The notes under the pieces: generated by a model
The model's input: only the letters and a program-made list of their open reading frames with translations
Told to the model about the DNA's origin: nothing
Database searches by the model: none
Made by a program: the position numbers and the translations under genes
In this document: positions 1-8,701 of the stretch, in pieces
How positions within the stretch are numbered: the first letter of the stretch is position 1
Layout of the letters: every line of letters begins with the position of its first letter
From: Coenobita brevimanus
Lineage: Eukaryota; Arthropoda; Malacostraca; Decapoda; Coenobitidae
DNA: 64,000 nucleotides
Reading direction: 5' to 3'
NCBI GenBank assembly: GCA_032717465.1
Contig: JAVRFU010003718.1
Span: forward strand, 556,824 to 620,823

Positions 1-173
1 ATGCAGCATGTGTTAGGATTTTAATGCTGTACGGTAGTGTGAATTGGTCAGTAATGGAGGTGGATATTCATAGCTCAGCGTACAGAGTTTGACATTAGAA
101 TATGTTGATAATGAAGGATAGATAATAGAGCCATAGTATTGTGTTGGAGCGACTTTAAGGAGAGAGAGCAACA
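1..173 (+). pseudogene. RTE-b 3' end relic (continues from preceding unit)
   Basis: The third reading frame gives AACVRILMLYGSVNW, matching the conserved ACVRSVMLYGSETW stretch after the reverse transcriptase domain of zinc-finger RTE elements. Stops follow at once, and the sequence then joins the RTE-a fragment. The body of the same relic lies at the right end of every unit, so the unit boundary used here is arbitrary and cuts through this element. Confidence 0.7.
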
Positions 174-522
174 TTTGGAAACTGCCTGTACTGTTGTTTG
201 CAGATGATACTGTATTGTTAAGTGAGGACAAAGGGGAACTTCAAGGCTTGGTGAATGAGGTTCTAAGAGTGTGTAAGATATGGAATTTAATGGTGAATGT
301 AGGGAAGAGTAAAGTTATGGTCCTCGAGAGAAATAAGGGATGCACAGTGATGTTGGATGATGAGGAAATGGAAAGTGTGAGTGCGTTTAAGTACTTGGAT
401 AGTGTGATGAGTAAGGATTGAAGTTTGGAGGGTGAAGTGCTTGAAAATGTACAACAAGGAAGGAAGGAAGGTTGCTGATTTTTTGTAAGCAGTGATAAGA
501 AACAGTGAAGTGGGCATGGAAT
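174..522 (+). pseudogene. RTE-a reverse transcriptase fragment (catalytic FADD region)
   Basis: Begins at TTTGGAAACTGCC, equivalent to RTE-a near 10969, and encodes LLFADDTVLLSEDKGELQGL then VNVGKSKVMVLER and SAFKYLDSVMSKD before a TGA at 419. FADD is the metal-binding motif C of the reverse transcriptase. Similarity to full-length RTE-a continues, with stops, to about 522. It holds only the middle of the polymerase, so it is inert. This copy has an extra GGAA in the GGAAGGAAGG run near 460-470. Confidence 0.85.
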
Positions 523-810
523 GACTGGCCTGGTGGGATCAGGCTTGTATATATATATAGTTTAGAGGAAGGATGGGACCTGAATGTGTTAGTGATATGA
601 GAAGAAGGGGTACATTGATGCTGGAGAGGATGGAGGGTGACAACTGAGTGGAGAGGGTGAGAGGTGTGAATGCTGAGGGTGAAGTTGTGAGAAACATACC
701 ATAAAAGAAATAGGTTGAGGTCATAGAGTTTGACCTAAGGAATTAGTGACTGAATAGAGAAGCAGCAGGTGGGAAGGGATTAAACTTGTAATTTCTCTTG
801 AGTGTGTGGA

Positions 811-880
811 CCCCCTGGGGAAGGGGGGAAAGAATACTTCCCCAGTATCCCTGCTTGTCGTAAGAGGCGACTAAAAGGGG
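811..880 (+). other. RTE-type 5' leader relic (GC-rich hairpin block)
   Basis: CCCCCTGGGGAAGGGGGG, then ATACT-TCCCC-AGTAT and GTCG-TAAGAGG-CGAC hairpins, then TAAAAGGGG. The same block forms the exact 5' end of the full-length RTE-a at 8612, where a target-site duplication proves the boundary. Here it is cut off from any RTE coding region and faces the 3' end of the antisense CR1-a. Confidence 0.8.
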
Positions 881-917
881 CCTTTTTGTCTCCAGTCTTT
901 CTTTCTGTCCTGTCCTC

Positions 918-2410
918 TTTTTTTTTTTTCTATCACTATGCTCTTCTTGATACTTGTATTTACCTAATTGTGATATACAGGAAATGAGCTACGCTCGTGG
1001 GGTCCCGTCCCTTTTTCTCAATAAGTCAAATTTAGCTTTAAATGCGTTTAAGTTTTTAGACTGGACGATCTCTTTGTCCAGGTTATTCCATAGGTCTATA
1101 CATCTATAAGCAAAACTATATTTCTTGATATCTTTGAAGCAGCTTGGCTTCCTGAGTTTCATGCCGTGTCCTCTTGTTACTCTCTTATCCCATAAAAACA
1201 GATCTTCTTTGTCAATTTTATCTACTCCCATCATGGTCCTGAACACTGCAATCATGTCGCCTCTCTTTCTCCTTTCTTCTGAGGAAGGCAAATCCAGCTT
1301 TTCCAGCCTCTCTCTGTGCGACAGATCTGCCAGACTGGGGACCATCTTGGTTGCTGTTCTTTGTATTCTCTCAATCTTGTTTATGTCTTTCTTTTTGTTG
1401 GGACCACACTACTGCTGCATATTCCTGCCTGGGGTGAATCATGGCCACTATCAATTTTTTCATCATCTCCTCATCCATATAATGAAAAGCTACTCTTATA
1501 TTAGTCAGGAGTTTATACGTCTCTCTAACTGTCTTGTTAATGTGTTTTTCAGGTGACAAACTGTCCTGGACCAGCACACCCAAATCTTTCTCTTCTCTAG
1601 CTTTTGTGATTGGTTCATTACCCATCAAATAATTCAACGATGGCCTCTCGGTACTTTTACCCATTTCCAATATTTTACATTTCCTTGCATTAAATTTCAT
1701 TTCCCACATCCGGCTGCAGTCGTGTATCCTATCCAGATCGTCCTGCAGCATTTTACAATCCTCCTCAACCTCTACCTTCCTCGAGATCTTTGCGTCATCA
1801 TCAAACAGACTTGCATAACTGTTCACTCCATCTACCATATCATTTACATAAATCAGGAACATTACTGGCGTCAACACCGAACCCTGGGACTCCACTTGTT
1901 ACTTCCCTCCATCCAGACATCGTATCCTTTATTACTGTCCTCATTTGTCTGTCTCTCACAGAGTCTTTCATCCATTCCAGGAGGTTCTCCTTCAACCCTC
2001 CTATATGCTTTAGTTTCCACATTAGTCTCTTATGGGGTACCTTGTCGAAGGCCTTCTGCAAATCTAAATACTGTACACACAATCCACCCAACCATCTCTC
2101 TCCTGAAGCACCTCAATCACTCTTGAGTAAAAGCTCAACAAGTTGGAAATACATGACCTTCCACTTCTGAATCCAAACTGACTGTCAGCCAAAATATTCA
2201 TCTGTTCCAGATATTTTATCCATCTGTCTTTCAGAATTCTTTCACACAATTTTGCAACCATGCTGGTTCGAGACACTGGTCTATAATTCAGGGGTTCTTC
2301 CCTGTTTCCTCCCTTATAAATTGGTACCACATTTGCCCTCTTCCATTCTTGAGGCACTTTGTCCACTTCCAGAGAGTTAACAGTTACTCCCAGTCCTTCA
2401 TTTATGGAAC
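918..2410 (-). pseudogene. CR1-like (CR1-a) reverse transcriptase, 5'-truncated, frameshifted
   Basis: Read on the minus strand, the pieces follow CR1/L2-type polymerase order: KVPQEWKRANVVPIYKGG, LNYRPVS, SQFGFRSGRSC, motif A YLDLQKAFDKV, GVTSGVP, SVLTPVMFLIYVND, the motif C region YASLFDDDAK, EKDLGVLVQDSLSPEKHINK and a C-terminal stretch ending GTPRA at 989. No endonuclease domain is present. Two lesions are shared by all units: a 5-bp AGTAT insertion before motif A (near 2066) and a 2-bp loss in the GVPQGSVL motif (near 1890). A third break near 1398 (TTTTTGTTGGG for TTTTTGTGTTGGG) is in U1 and U9 only. Motif C reads FDDD where FADD is usual. The 3' UTR ends in a poly(A), seen as T12 at 918-929. 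Confidence 0.9.
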
Positions 2411-2597
2411 AGGTCAGCTGAGGAACTGTCTCCCTCTGTCTGTATTTCCTACTTCCCATGATCTCCACACTTTAAAATGCAGTGTGTCCATTTATCTCGA
2501 AATGATCAGATCTTGAATTTTGCTCTCTCGTATTTTGTTTTTCTCTTTTAAGGAACAACAATTGCGAGTTTGTTGCCGTTGGTTCCTTCTTCCTCGC

Positions 2598-2629
<32 letters not shown>
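2376..2629 (+). pseudogene. LINE-x ORF 3' end with poly(A) tail
   Basis: One frame reads NSYSQSFIYGTGQLRNCLP, then SVFPTSHDLHTLK, and stops at 2501. This matches the generic C-terminal signature of many LINE polymerases (RYSQSFIPRTARLWNSLP followed by a phenylalanine/lysine helix). A 3' UTR follows and ends in 29 A's at 2601-2629. About 35 bp at the left overlaps the CR1-a end, so the junction cannot be fixed to a base. The clade is not assignable from so little sequence. Confidence 0.72.
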
Positions 2630-2632
<3 letters not shown>

Positions 2633-3671
2633 TCATCTTTATAAAGTGTAACCTCGGGATTAAAGGACTGAATAGGGAGACCGCTTTTAATCAAGTAGCA
2701 TGGAGAATTTGAGGCTTCATAAACCGTACAATAGCATATGACAACATTCAAGAAAAATATATAGGAAGGAGGACAGAGTTCTACTTTGTTTTTGTTGATT
2801 TCATGAAGGTCTTTAACAGAGTGCCAGTGGGAATTGGAAAGCTCGGGATGGAGAACTGACTAGTTAGGGTGGTTATGGCAATGTATGAAGGTGCTCGCAC
2901 TCAGATGAAAGTGAACGGAGATTTGGGTGATAAATGTTCTGTGAATGGTGGTGGGCATCAAGGGTCAGTTTCAACCCCATTATTGTTCCACATGGTTCTT
3001 GAAGCTCTTATGAGACTTTAGAACTGCACTCCCATGGGAGTTGTTTTATGCTAATGACAGTGTTGATGGCAGAGAGAGATAGGGTTGAAAGATGTAGGAA
3101 ATACTGGGATAGAATGGGACTTGTGTGTTAGAGAGTAAGAGCGGATAAAGCTGAGGTGATGATATTTAGGGCAGGTGGTGGTGCTGTCCAAGGAGGGTGA
3201 GTTTGTCCATATGCAATTTGCCACAAGATTGTGGGGAATAATTCCACCTTGGGCGTCTTTGTGATAAGTGGGTGCATAAGAGATACAGTATTATTAGAAG
3301 GTAGGATTCCAAACCAAAATACTGTACTGGTGATTTTGTGTGTTTGGTGTGGAGGGGAGAGTGTGGCAAGACAGAGATGTAGGAAAGGATTAAGTTTGGT
3401 GGAGTGTGTCTTCAGTGTGTGGAGGAGTTTTGTTATTTGTGGGACATGATATGCGCTGGAAGTGGGGCTACCTCGGTAGGAGGGTAATAAGTGCTTTTAT
3501 GCAGCATGTGTTAGGATTTTAATGCTGTACGGTAGTGTGAATTGGTCAGTAATGGAGGTGGATATTCATAGCTCATCGTACAGAGTTTGACATTAGAATA
3601 TGTTGATAATGAAGGATAGATAATAGAGCCATAGAATTGTGTTGGAGCGACTTTAAGGAGAGAGAGCAACA
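2630..3671 (+). pseudogene. RTE-b: decayed RTE-like reverse transcriptase with zinc-finger remnant
   Basis: Frames open and shut, but their order matches RTE-like polymerases that carry a cysteine-rich insert. FYFVFVDFMKVFNRVPVG (2781-2834) is motif A with its second acidic position changed. ARTQMKVNGDLGD and GGGHQGSVSTPLLFHMVLEA follow (motif B region). LPWELFYAN (3030s) is motif C decayed from YADD. RVERCRKYWDRMGL and ADKAEVMIFR come next. CPYAICHKIVGNNST at about 3204 is the start of a Cys/His finger whose later cysteines are lost, and CVWCG lies near 3350. The relic ends in YAACVRILMLYGSVNW across the unit boundary. Many stops make it a fossil. The zinc-finger reading rests on family resemblance I recall, not on an alignment. 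Confidence 0.72.
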
Positions 3672-4017
3672 TTTGGAAACTGCCTGTACTGTTGTTTGCA
3701 GATGATACTGTATTGTTAAGTGAGGACAAAGGGGAACTTCAAGGCTTGGTGAATGAGGTTCTAAGAGTGTGTAAGATATGGAATTTAATGGTGAATGTAG
3801 GGAAGAGTAAAGTTATGGTCCTCGAGAGAAATAAGGGATGCACAGTGATGTTGGATGATGAGGAAATGGAAAGTGTGAGTGCGTTTAAGTACTTGGATAG
3901 TGTGATGAGTAAGGATTGAAGTTTGGAGGGTGAAGTGCTTGAAAATGTACAACAAGGAAGGAAGGTTGCTGATTTTGTGTAAGCAGTGATAAGAAACAGT
4001 GAAGTGGGCATGGAATG
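3672..4017 (+). pseudogene. RTE-a reverse transcriptase fragment, U2
   Basis: Same fragment as in U1, with FADDTVLLSED intact and the stop after SVMSKD at 3917-3919. It lacks the extra GGAA of U1. Confidence 0.85.
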
Positions 4018-4306
4018 ACTGGCCTGGTGGGATCAGGCTTGTATATATATATATAGTTTAGAGGAAGGATGGGACCTGAATGTGTTAGTGATATGAGAAG
4101 AAGGGGTACATTGATGCTGGAGAGGATGGAGGGTGACAACTGAGTGGAGAGGGTGAGAGGTGTGAATGCTGAGGGTGAAGTTGTGAGAAACATACCATAA
4201 AAGAAGTAGGTTGAGGTCATAGAGTTTGACCTAAGGAATTTGTGACTGAATAGAGAAGCAGCAGGTGGGAAGGGATTAAACTTGTAATTTCTCTTGAGTG
4301 TGTGGA

Positions 4307-4376
4307 CCCCCTGGGGAAGGGGGGAAAGAATACTTCCCCAGTATCCCTGCTTGTCGTAAGAGGCGACTAAAAGGGG
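4307..4376 (+). other. RTE-type 5' leader relic, U2
   Basis: Same 70-bp hairpin block as in U1, with no change in the paired segments. Confidence 0.8.
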
Positions 4377-4413
4377 CCTTTTTGTCTCCAGTCTTTCTTT
4401 CTGTCCTGTCCTC

Positions 4414-5469
4414 TTTTTTTTTTTTCTATAACTATGCTCTTCTTGATACTTGTATTTACCTAATTGTGATATACAGGAAATGAGCTACGCTCGTGGGGTC
4501 CCGTCTCTGTTTCTCAATAAGTCAAATTTAGCTTTAAATGCGTTTAAGTTTTTAGACTGGACGATCTCTTTGTCCAGGTTATTCCATAGGTCTATACATC
4601 TATAAGGAAAACTATATTTCTTGATATCCTTGAAGCAGCTTGGCTTCCTGAATTTCATGCCTTGTCCTCTTGTTACTCTCTTATCCCATAAAAACAGATG
4701 GCCTCTCGGTACTTTTACCCATTTCCAATATTTTACATTTCCTTGCATTAAATTTCATTTCCCACATCCGGCTCCAGTCGTGTATCCTATCCAGATCGTC
4801 CTGCAGCATTTTACAATCCTCCTCAACCTCTACCTTCCTCGAGATCTTTGCGTCATCAGCAAACAGACTTGCATAACTGTTCACTCCATCTACCATATCA
4901 TTTACATAAATTAGGAACATTACTGGCGTCAACACCGAACCCTGGGACTCCACTTGTTACTTCCCTCCATCCAGACATCGTATCCTTTATTACTGTCCTC
5001 ATTTGTCTGTCTCTCACAAAGTCTTTCATCCATTCCAGGAGGTTCTCCTTCAACCCTCCTATATGCTTTAGTTTCCACATTAGTCTCTTATGGGGTACCT
5101 TGTCGAAGGCCTTCTGCAAATCTAAATACTGTACACACAATCCACCCAACCATCTCTCTCCTGAAGCACCTCAATCACTCTTGAGTAAAAGCTCAACAAG
5201 TTGGAAATACATGACCTTCCACTTCTGAATCCAAACTGACTGTCAGCCAAAATATTCATCTGTTCCAGATATTTTATCCATCTGTCTTTCAGAATTCTTT
5301 CACACAATTTTGCAACCATGCTGGTTCGAGACACTGGTCTATAATTCAGGGGTTCTTCCCTGTTTCCTCCCTTATAAATTGGTACCACATTTGCCCTCTT
5401 CCATTCTTGAGGCACTTTGCCCACTTCCAGAGAGTTAACAGTTACTCCCAGTCCTTCATTTATGGAACA
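4414..5469 (-). pseudogene. CR1-a reverse transcriptase, U2 copy with 438-bp internal deletion
   Basis: The deletion joins sequences equivalent to U1 1201 and 1639 at a shared GAT (4697-4699). It removes the segment from SLNYLMGNEP to the region before LFLWDKRVTRG. Motif C is FADD here. The two shared frameshifts are present. On the right, the copy runs through the LINE-x overlap as far as TATGGAACA and stops abruptly at the D1 junction. Confidence 0.9.
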
Positions 5470-5471
5470 AT

Positions 5472-5696
5472 TGGAGAAAGAGAGGTAACAACAGAACAAA
5501 GGAAGAATATAAAAGAACAAGAAATAAATACACAAGAATACGTAGAGAAAAAGAAAGGAATTTTGAAAAAGGTATAATAGACAAATGCAAGGATGAACCC
5601 AGACTGTTTTATAGATTTCTTAAAGGCAAACTGAAACAAAAGGAAGGAATCACCAAACTGAAAGTAGAAGGAGAGGTCTTTAACAATGCGGCAATG
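5472..5696 (+). pseudogene. CR1-like pre-polymerase fragment, sense orientation
   Basis: Seventy-five open codons containing YKRTRNKYTRIRREKERNFEK, then IIDKCKDEPRLFYRF and LKVEGEVFNNAAM. This is the linker between endonuclease and reverse transcriptase in CR1/L2-type elements. It points opposite to the adjacent CR1-a polymerase piece. It is cut at its 3' side by the RTE-d insertion. It could be the missing upstream part of the same family, but about 60 or more residues between the two pieces are absent. Confidence 0.75.
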
Positions 5697-6757
5697 CTAT
5701 CTATCTATAGCCCGACGCCCTAATCCCGCAAAGGGTGGCCGCAGACAAAACGCCTCCAAGTCACTCTGTTACCCACCATTTGACTACCCTCCCCCCAACT
5801 CACCCCCCCCCCTTATATACCTCTCAACTCCATCCCACCACCTCATCCTCGGTCTACCCCTCCCTCTCCCTCCCTCCACCTCACCTACATACACCCTCTT
5901 AGTCAGTCTTTCAATCTCCATTCTCTCCACATGTCCAAACCACCTCAGTGTATTTCTCCTAATCTTCTCAACCACATCCACATCCACCCCACAACGTTCC
6001 TTCACTTCTTCATTCGTCAACCTGTCCCTCCACGTCACTCCACATACTCCTCTCAAGTAACTCATTTCCACTGCACTTACTCTTGACTTGTTCCCCTTTC
6101 GCAAGATCCACGCCTTGCTTCCATACGTCAGGGTAGGGATCACAATCCGTCATGGAGTGACTTCTTAACTTCCATACTCACCTCCCTATTTCTCATCACT
6201 GCTTTCAGTGTACCAACAACCTGCCTTCCCTGCTGTACCCTTTCACGCACTTCATTCCTCAAAGTTCCATCCTTACTCATCACACTACCCAAGTACTTGA
6301 ATGCACTCACATTCTCCATATCCTCACCATCCAACCTCACTGCACACTCTGTGACTTCATTCCTCTCAAACACCATAACTTTAGCTTTGTTTACATTAAC
6401 TTTCCAATTCCTTCTCCTACACATTGTCCCAAATTCATTCACCAAATCTTGCAACTCCCATTCATCCTGACTCAACATACTGCATCATCAGCAAAGAGCA
6501 ACACCGGAATCTTCCAAATCTCACCCTCATTCATTAGAGCCACCCCCACATCCACTGCCCTACCTTGCACCTCCTTTACAACCCCAACCATGTATATATT
6601 AAACAGCCATGGAGACATCACACAACTGTTTCAGTCCCACATTGACATTAAAGAACTCACTCAGCTCACCATCCACTGGCACCGTAGCCCTAGCTCCCTC
6701 ATACATACTCTTCACAGCACTCCACAATTTCCCCTCCACTCCATATACTGTAATATG
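5697..6757 (-). pseudogene. RTE-d 3' portion (reverse transcriptase C-terminus), antisense
   Basis: On the minus strand it starts near YGVEGKLWSAVKSMYEGARA, passes a scrambled motif B/C region, then reads LSQDEWELQDLVNEFG, VNVNKAKVMVFER, SAFKYLGSVMSKDG, LTYGSKAW, VEMSYLRGVCGVTWRDRL and RNTLRWFGHVERM, with frame breaks. The 3' end is the conserved RTE terminus and a (TAGA)n tail, seen here as CTATCTATCTATAG. RTE-d is a close relative of RTE-a. The catalytic FADD is lost. I could not find a target-site duplication. Confidence 0.85.
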
Positions 6758-6921
6758 ATCAATACCTGATGGATCATTTCATCACTATCTTTGTTTATAC
6801 TGGTTAACAAAGGGTGGGAATGGGGGACGAGAGGATAAAAGGGGCGTACGGTGGAGACAGAAACCCAGAGAGATGAATGGTGGACGTGGGAACAAGATTG
6901 TATAAGAAAAGACATCTTTTA
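6758..6921. other. Unassigned 164-bp spacer
   Basis: Lies between the 5' truncation of RTE-d and the left foldback arm. I recognise no coding frame or repeat in it. Confidence 0.5.
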
Positions 6922-7280
6922 ACAGATGCTGTTGACTATACTTATTTGTAACATTATAATATCGGACTTAAGTATATATACAATAACACATAACACATTG
7001 TAGGACTTCTTTCATTTTCATGCCTTTCCTATATGTTGTTGATAAAACCACAGTATCACACATTAAATACCTTTATATATTTACTCCCACTGGTTCTGAT
7101 AGTGTATAACGACAATCATGACACTATAACATCGCCGGCTTTGGTCGTTCCGCATCTGTCCAACAACGCTTACAGTGTGGTTGGGGTAGTGGTATTGGAT
7201 GTGGGGTGCTCGATCCTCCAGTCGCTCACTGGCCGCTACTCCGGCTAATGCGTGGGAGAAAATTACTGTTTTCGGGTGTA
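6922..7280 (+). repeat. Left inverted arm of the foldback-like element
   Basis: Pairs with 13144-13507. Shared blocks in the same order include TTATTTGTAACATTATAAT, ACATTAAATACCTTTATATA, CACTGGTTCTGATAGT, CAATCATGACAC, GGATGTGGGGTGCT and CACTGGCC. Short indels separate them. Confidence 0.85.
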
Positions 7281-7885
7281 CTGTGGCAAGACTGAACCTA
7301 TCTAATGCCATGTACTGTGGCAAGATTGAAACGATCTAATGCCATGTACTGTGGCGAGACTGAAACGATCTAATGCCATGTACTGTGGCGAGACTGAAAC
7401 GATCTAATGCCATGTACTGTGGCGAGACTGAAACGATCTAATGCCATGTACTGTGGCAAGACTGAAATGATCTAATGCCATGTACTGTGGCAAGACTGAA
7501 ACGATCTAATGCCATGTACTGTGGCAAGACTGAAACGATCTAATGCCATGTACTGTGGTAAGACTGAAACGATCTAATGCCATGTACTGTGGTAAGACTG
7601 AAACGATCTAATTCCATGTACTGTGGCAAGACTGAAACGATCTAATGCCATGTACTGTGGTAAGACTGAAATGATCTAATGCCATGTACTGTGGCAAGAC
7701 TGAAATGATCTAATGCCATGTACTGTGGTAAGACTGAAATGATCTAATGCCATGTACTGTGGCAAGACTGAAATGATCTAATGCCATGTACTGTGGCAAG
7801 ACTGAAACGATCTAATGCCATGTACTGTGGCAAGACTGAAATGATCTAATGCCATGTACTGTGGCGAGACTGAAATGATCTAATG
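7281..7885 (+). repeat. 34-bp minisatellite, about 18 copies
   Basis: Period 34, each copy starting CTGTGGCAAGACTGAAACG and ending TCTAATGCCATGTA. Seventeen full copies are followed by a last one interrupted by the hAT insertion. Most variation sits at two spots: GGCGAG, GGCAAG or GGTAAG; and AACGATC or AATGATC. These are mostly CpG-decay forms. Copy 10 has ATTCC instead of ATGCC. There are no spacers, so it is not a CRISPR. Confidence 0.95.
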
Positions 7886-8007
7886 CAGGGGTTCTTAACC
7901 TGGGGTCCGTGAAGGTCAGAATTATTGAGAACAATTTAGCAAGATTGTGTGATGCCGTTTGGCATCATTAACTTAATAAAACATACAAAGAAACTCGAAG
8001 TCTTTAA

Positions 8008-8121
8008 GAATTCTGGTGTTCGTTGATACACGCCTACCCTCGTTTGGCAAAGCGAGCTATGGGTGCTGTGATTCCATTTGCAACTACATACCATTGCGAG
8101 TCGGATTTCAGCACTTGTTTC
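8008..8121 (+). pseudogene. hAT transposase C-terminal (hATC dimerisation) remnant, left part
   Basis: Reads EFW, then AYPRLAKRAMGAVIPFATTYHCESDFS, the hallmark of the C-terminal hAT dimerisation region (PFATTYxCExxFS). It is cut at 8122 by the pogo-like insertion. After 12714 the protein resumes as LVSIKMISRNQLDVNGDMHVAL, allowing one single-base frame slip, and meets a stop at 12771. This continuity independently supports the nested insertion. No catalytic N-terminal part survives. Confidence 0.82.
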
Positions 8122-8611
8122 TACAGTAAACCCTCATTATACGATGGGGTTCCATTCCTGAAAACCCCATCGTAAAGCAATCCATCGTATAGCAATCCCA
8201 TTATAACATGGAGTCAATGGGGATACGTTCCCAGACGTGCCTAATCTCTCACATACACACACCTTGGCACTCACATACATGAAATATCCTTATGTTTAAA
8301 CATTTAAAGTAACACATTAATAGTGAATAAAGAGAAAAAAGCATGAAAACTACAGTATACAGTAGATCTTACCTTCACTGAAGCAAGCAACGGTTGTTTA
8401 TGTGGTTCCTAGACAATTCGCCATGAAGTCGACAATTCGCCGTCATAATATGGACGTTCCCCGTCAGGACAATTCCCCGTCATTCTATAAACATACTTAT
8501 TACTGATTAACTGATACTTTAATAACTAATTATCAGGGGGATCTATCAAAGTCTATTTTCATTCAGTAGCATTGGCTTTGGATATCATTTATAAGTTGCA
8601 CTTTTAGACAA

Positions 8612-8692
8612 CCCCCCTGGGGGTAGGGGGGTTTGTCAAGAATACTCCCCCAGTATCCCTGCTTGTCGTAAAAGGCGACTAAAAGGGTTGGC
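8612..8692 (+). promoter_or_regulatory. RTE-a 5' leader with potential HDV-like fold
   Basis: Visible pairings: GGTAGGG (8622-8628) with CCCTGCT (8657-8663), ATACT (8642-8646) with AGTAT (8652-8656) closing a CCCCC loop, GTCG (8665-8668) with CGAC (8676-8679), then CTAAAA, and GTCAA (8635-8639) with TTGGC (8688-8692). The order and nesting are those of HDV-type ribozymes, known at the 5' ends of some RTE and R2 elements. The predicted cut would fall about 10 nt inside the element's true start, which weakens the idea. Alternatives are a translation or packaging structure. Confidence 0.45.
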
Positions 8693-8701
8693 GGAGGGTT
8701 A

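Larger units (their letters stand above)
1..3498 (+). repeat. Array unit U1 (3,498 bp, no insertion)
   Basis: Reference unit for the other entries. Bases 523-810 hold no assignable gene. They include a short (TA)n run near 549-559 and, around 630-690, a patchy resemblance to the RTE-a segment encoding the FGHVERMEGE stretch, so they may be more decayed RTE-a sequence. The minus-strand CR1-a copy has the FDDD variant and a 2-bp deletion near 1398 that splits its long frame. Confidence 0.92.

Noticed and set aside
1125..2170. Plus-strand frames of 126-143 codons across CR1-a, repeated in each unit
   Set aside because: Antisense to the CR1-a polymerase. They recur only because the units are copies.
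5470..5696. LINE twin-priming (5' inversion) as the explanation for the sense CR1 piece
   Set aside because: A short LINE-x segment lies between the antisense CR1-a and the inverted piece, so they are not one insertion.
7281..7885. Regular 34-bp repeats as a CRISPR array
   Set aside because: No spacers between repeats; the whole 34 bp repeats. The context is animal transposon DNA.
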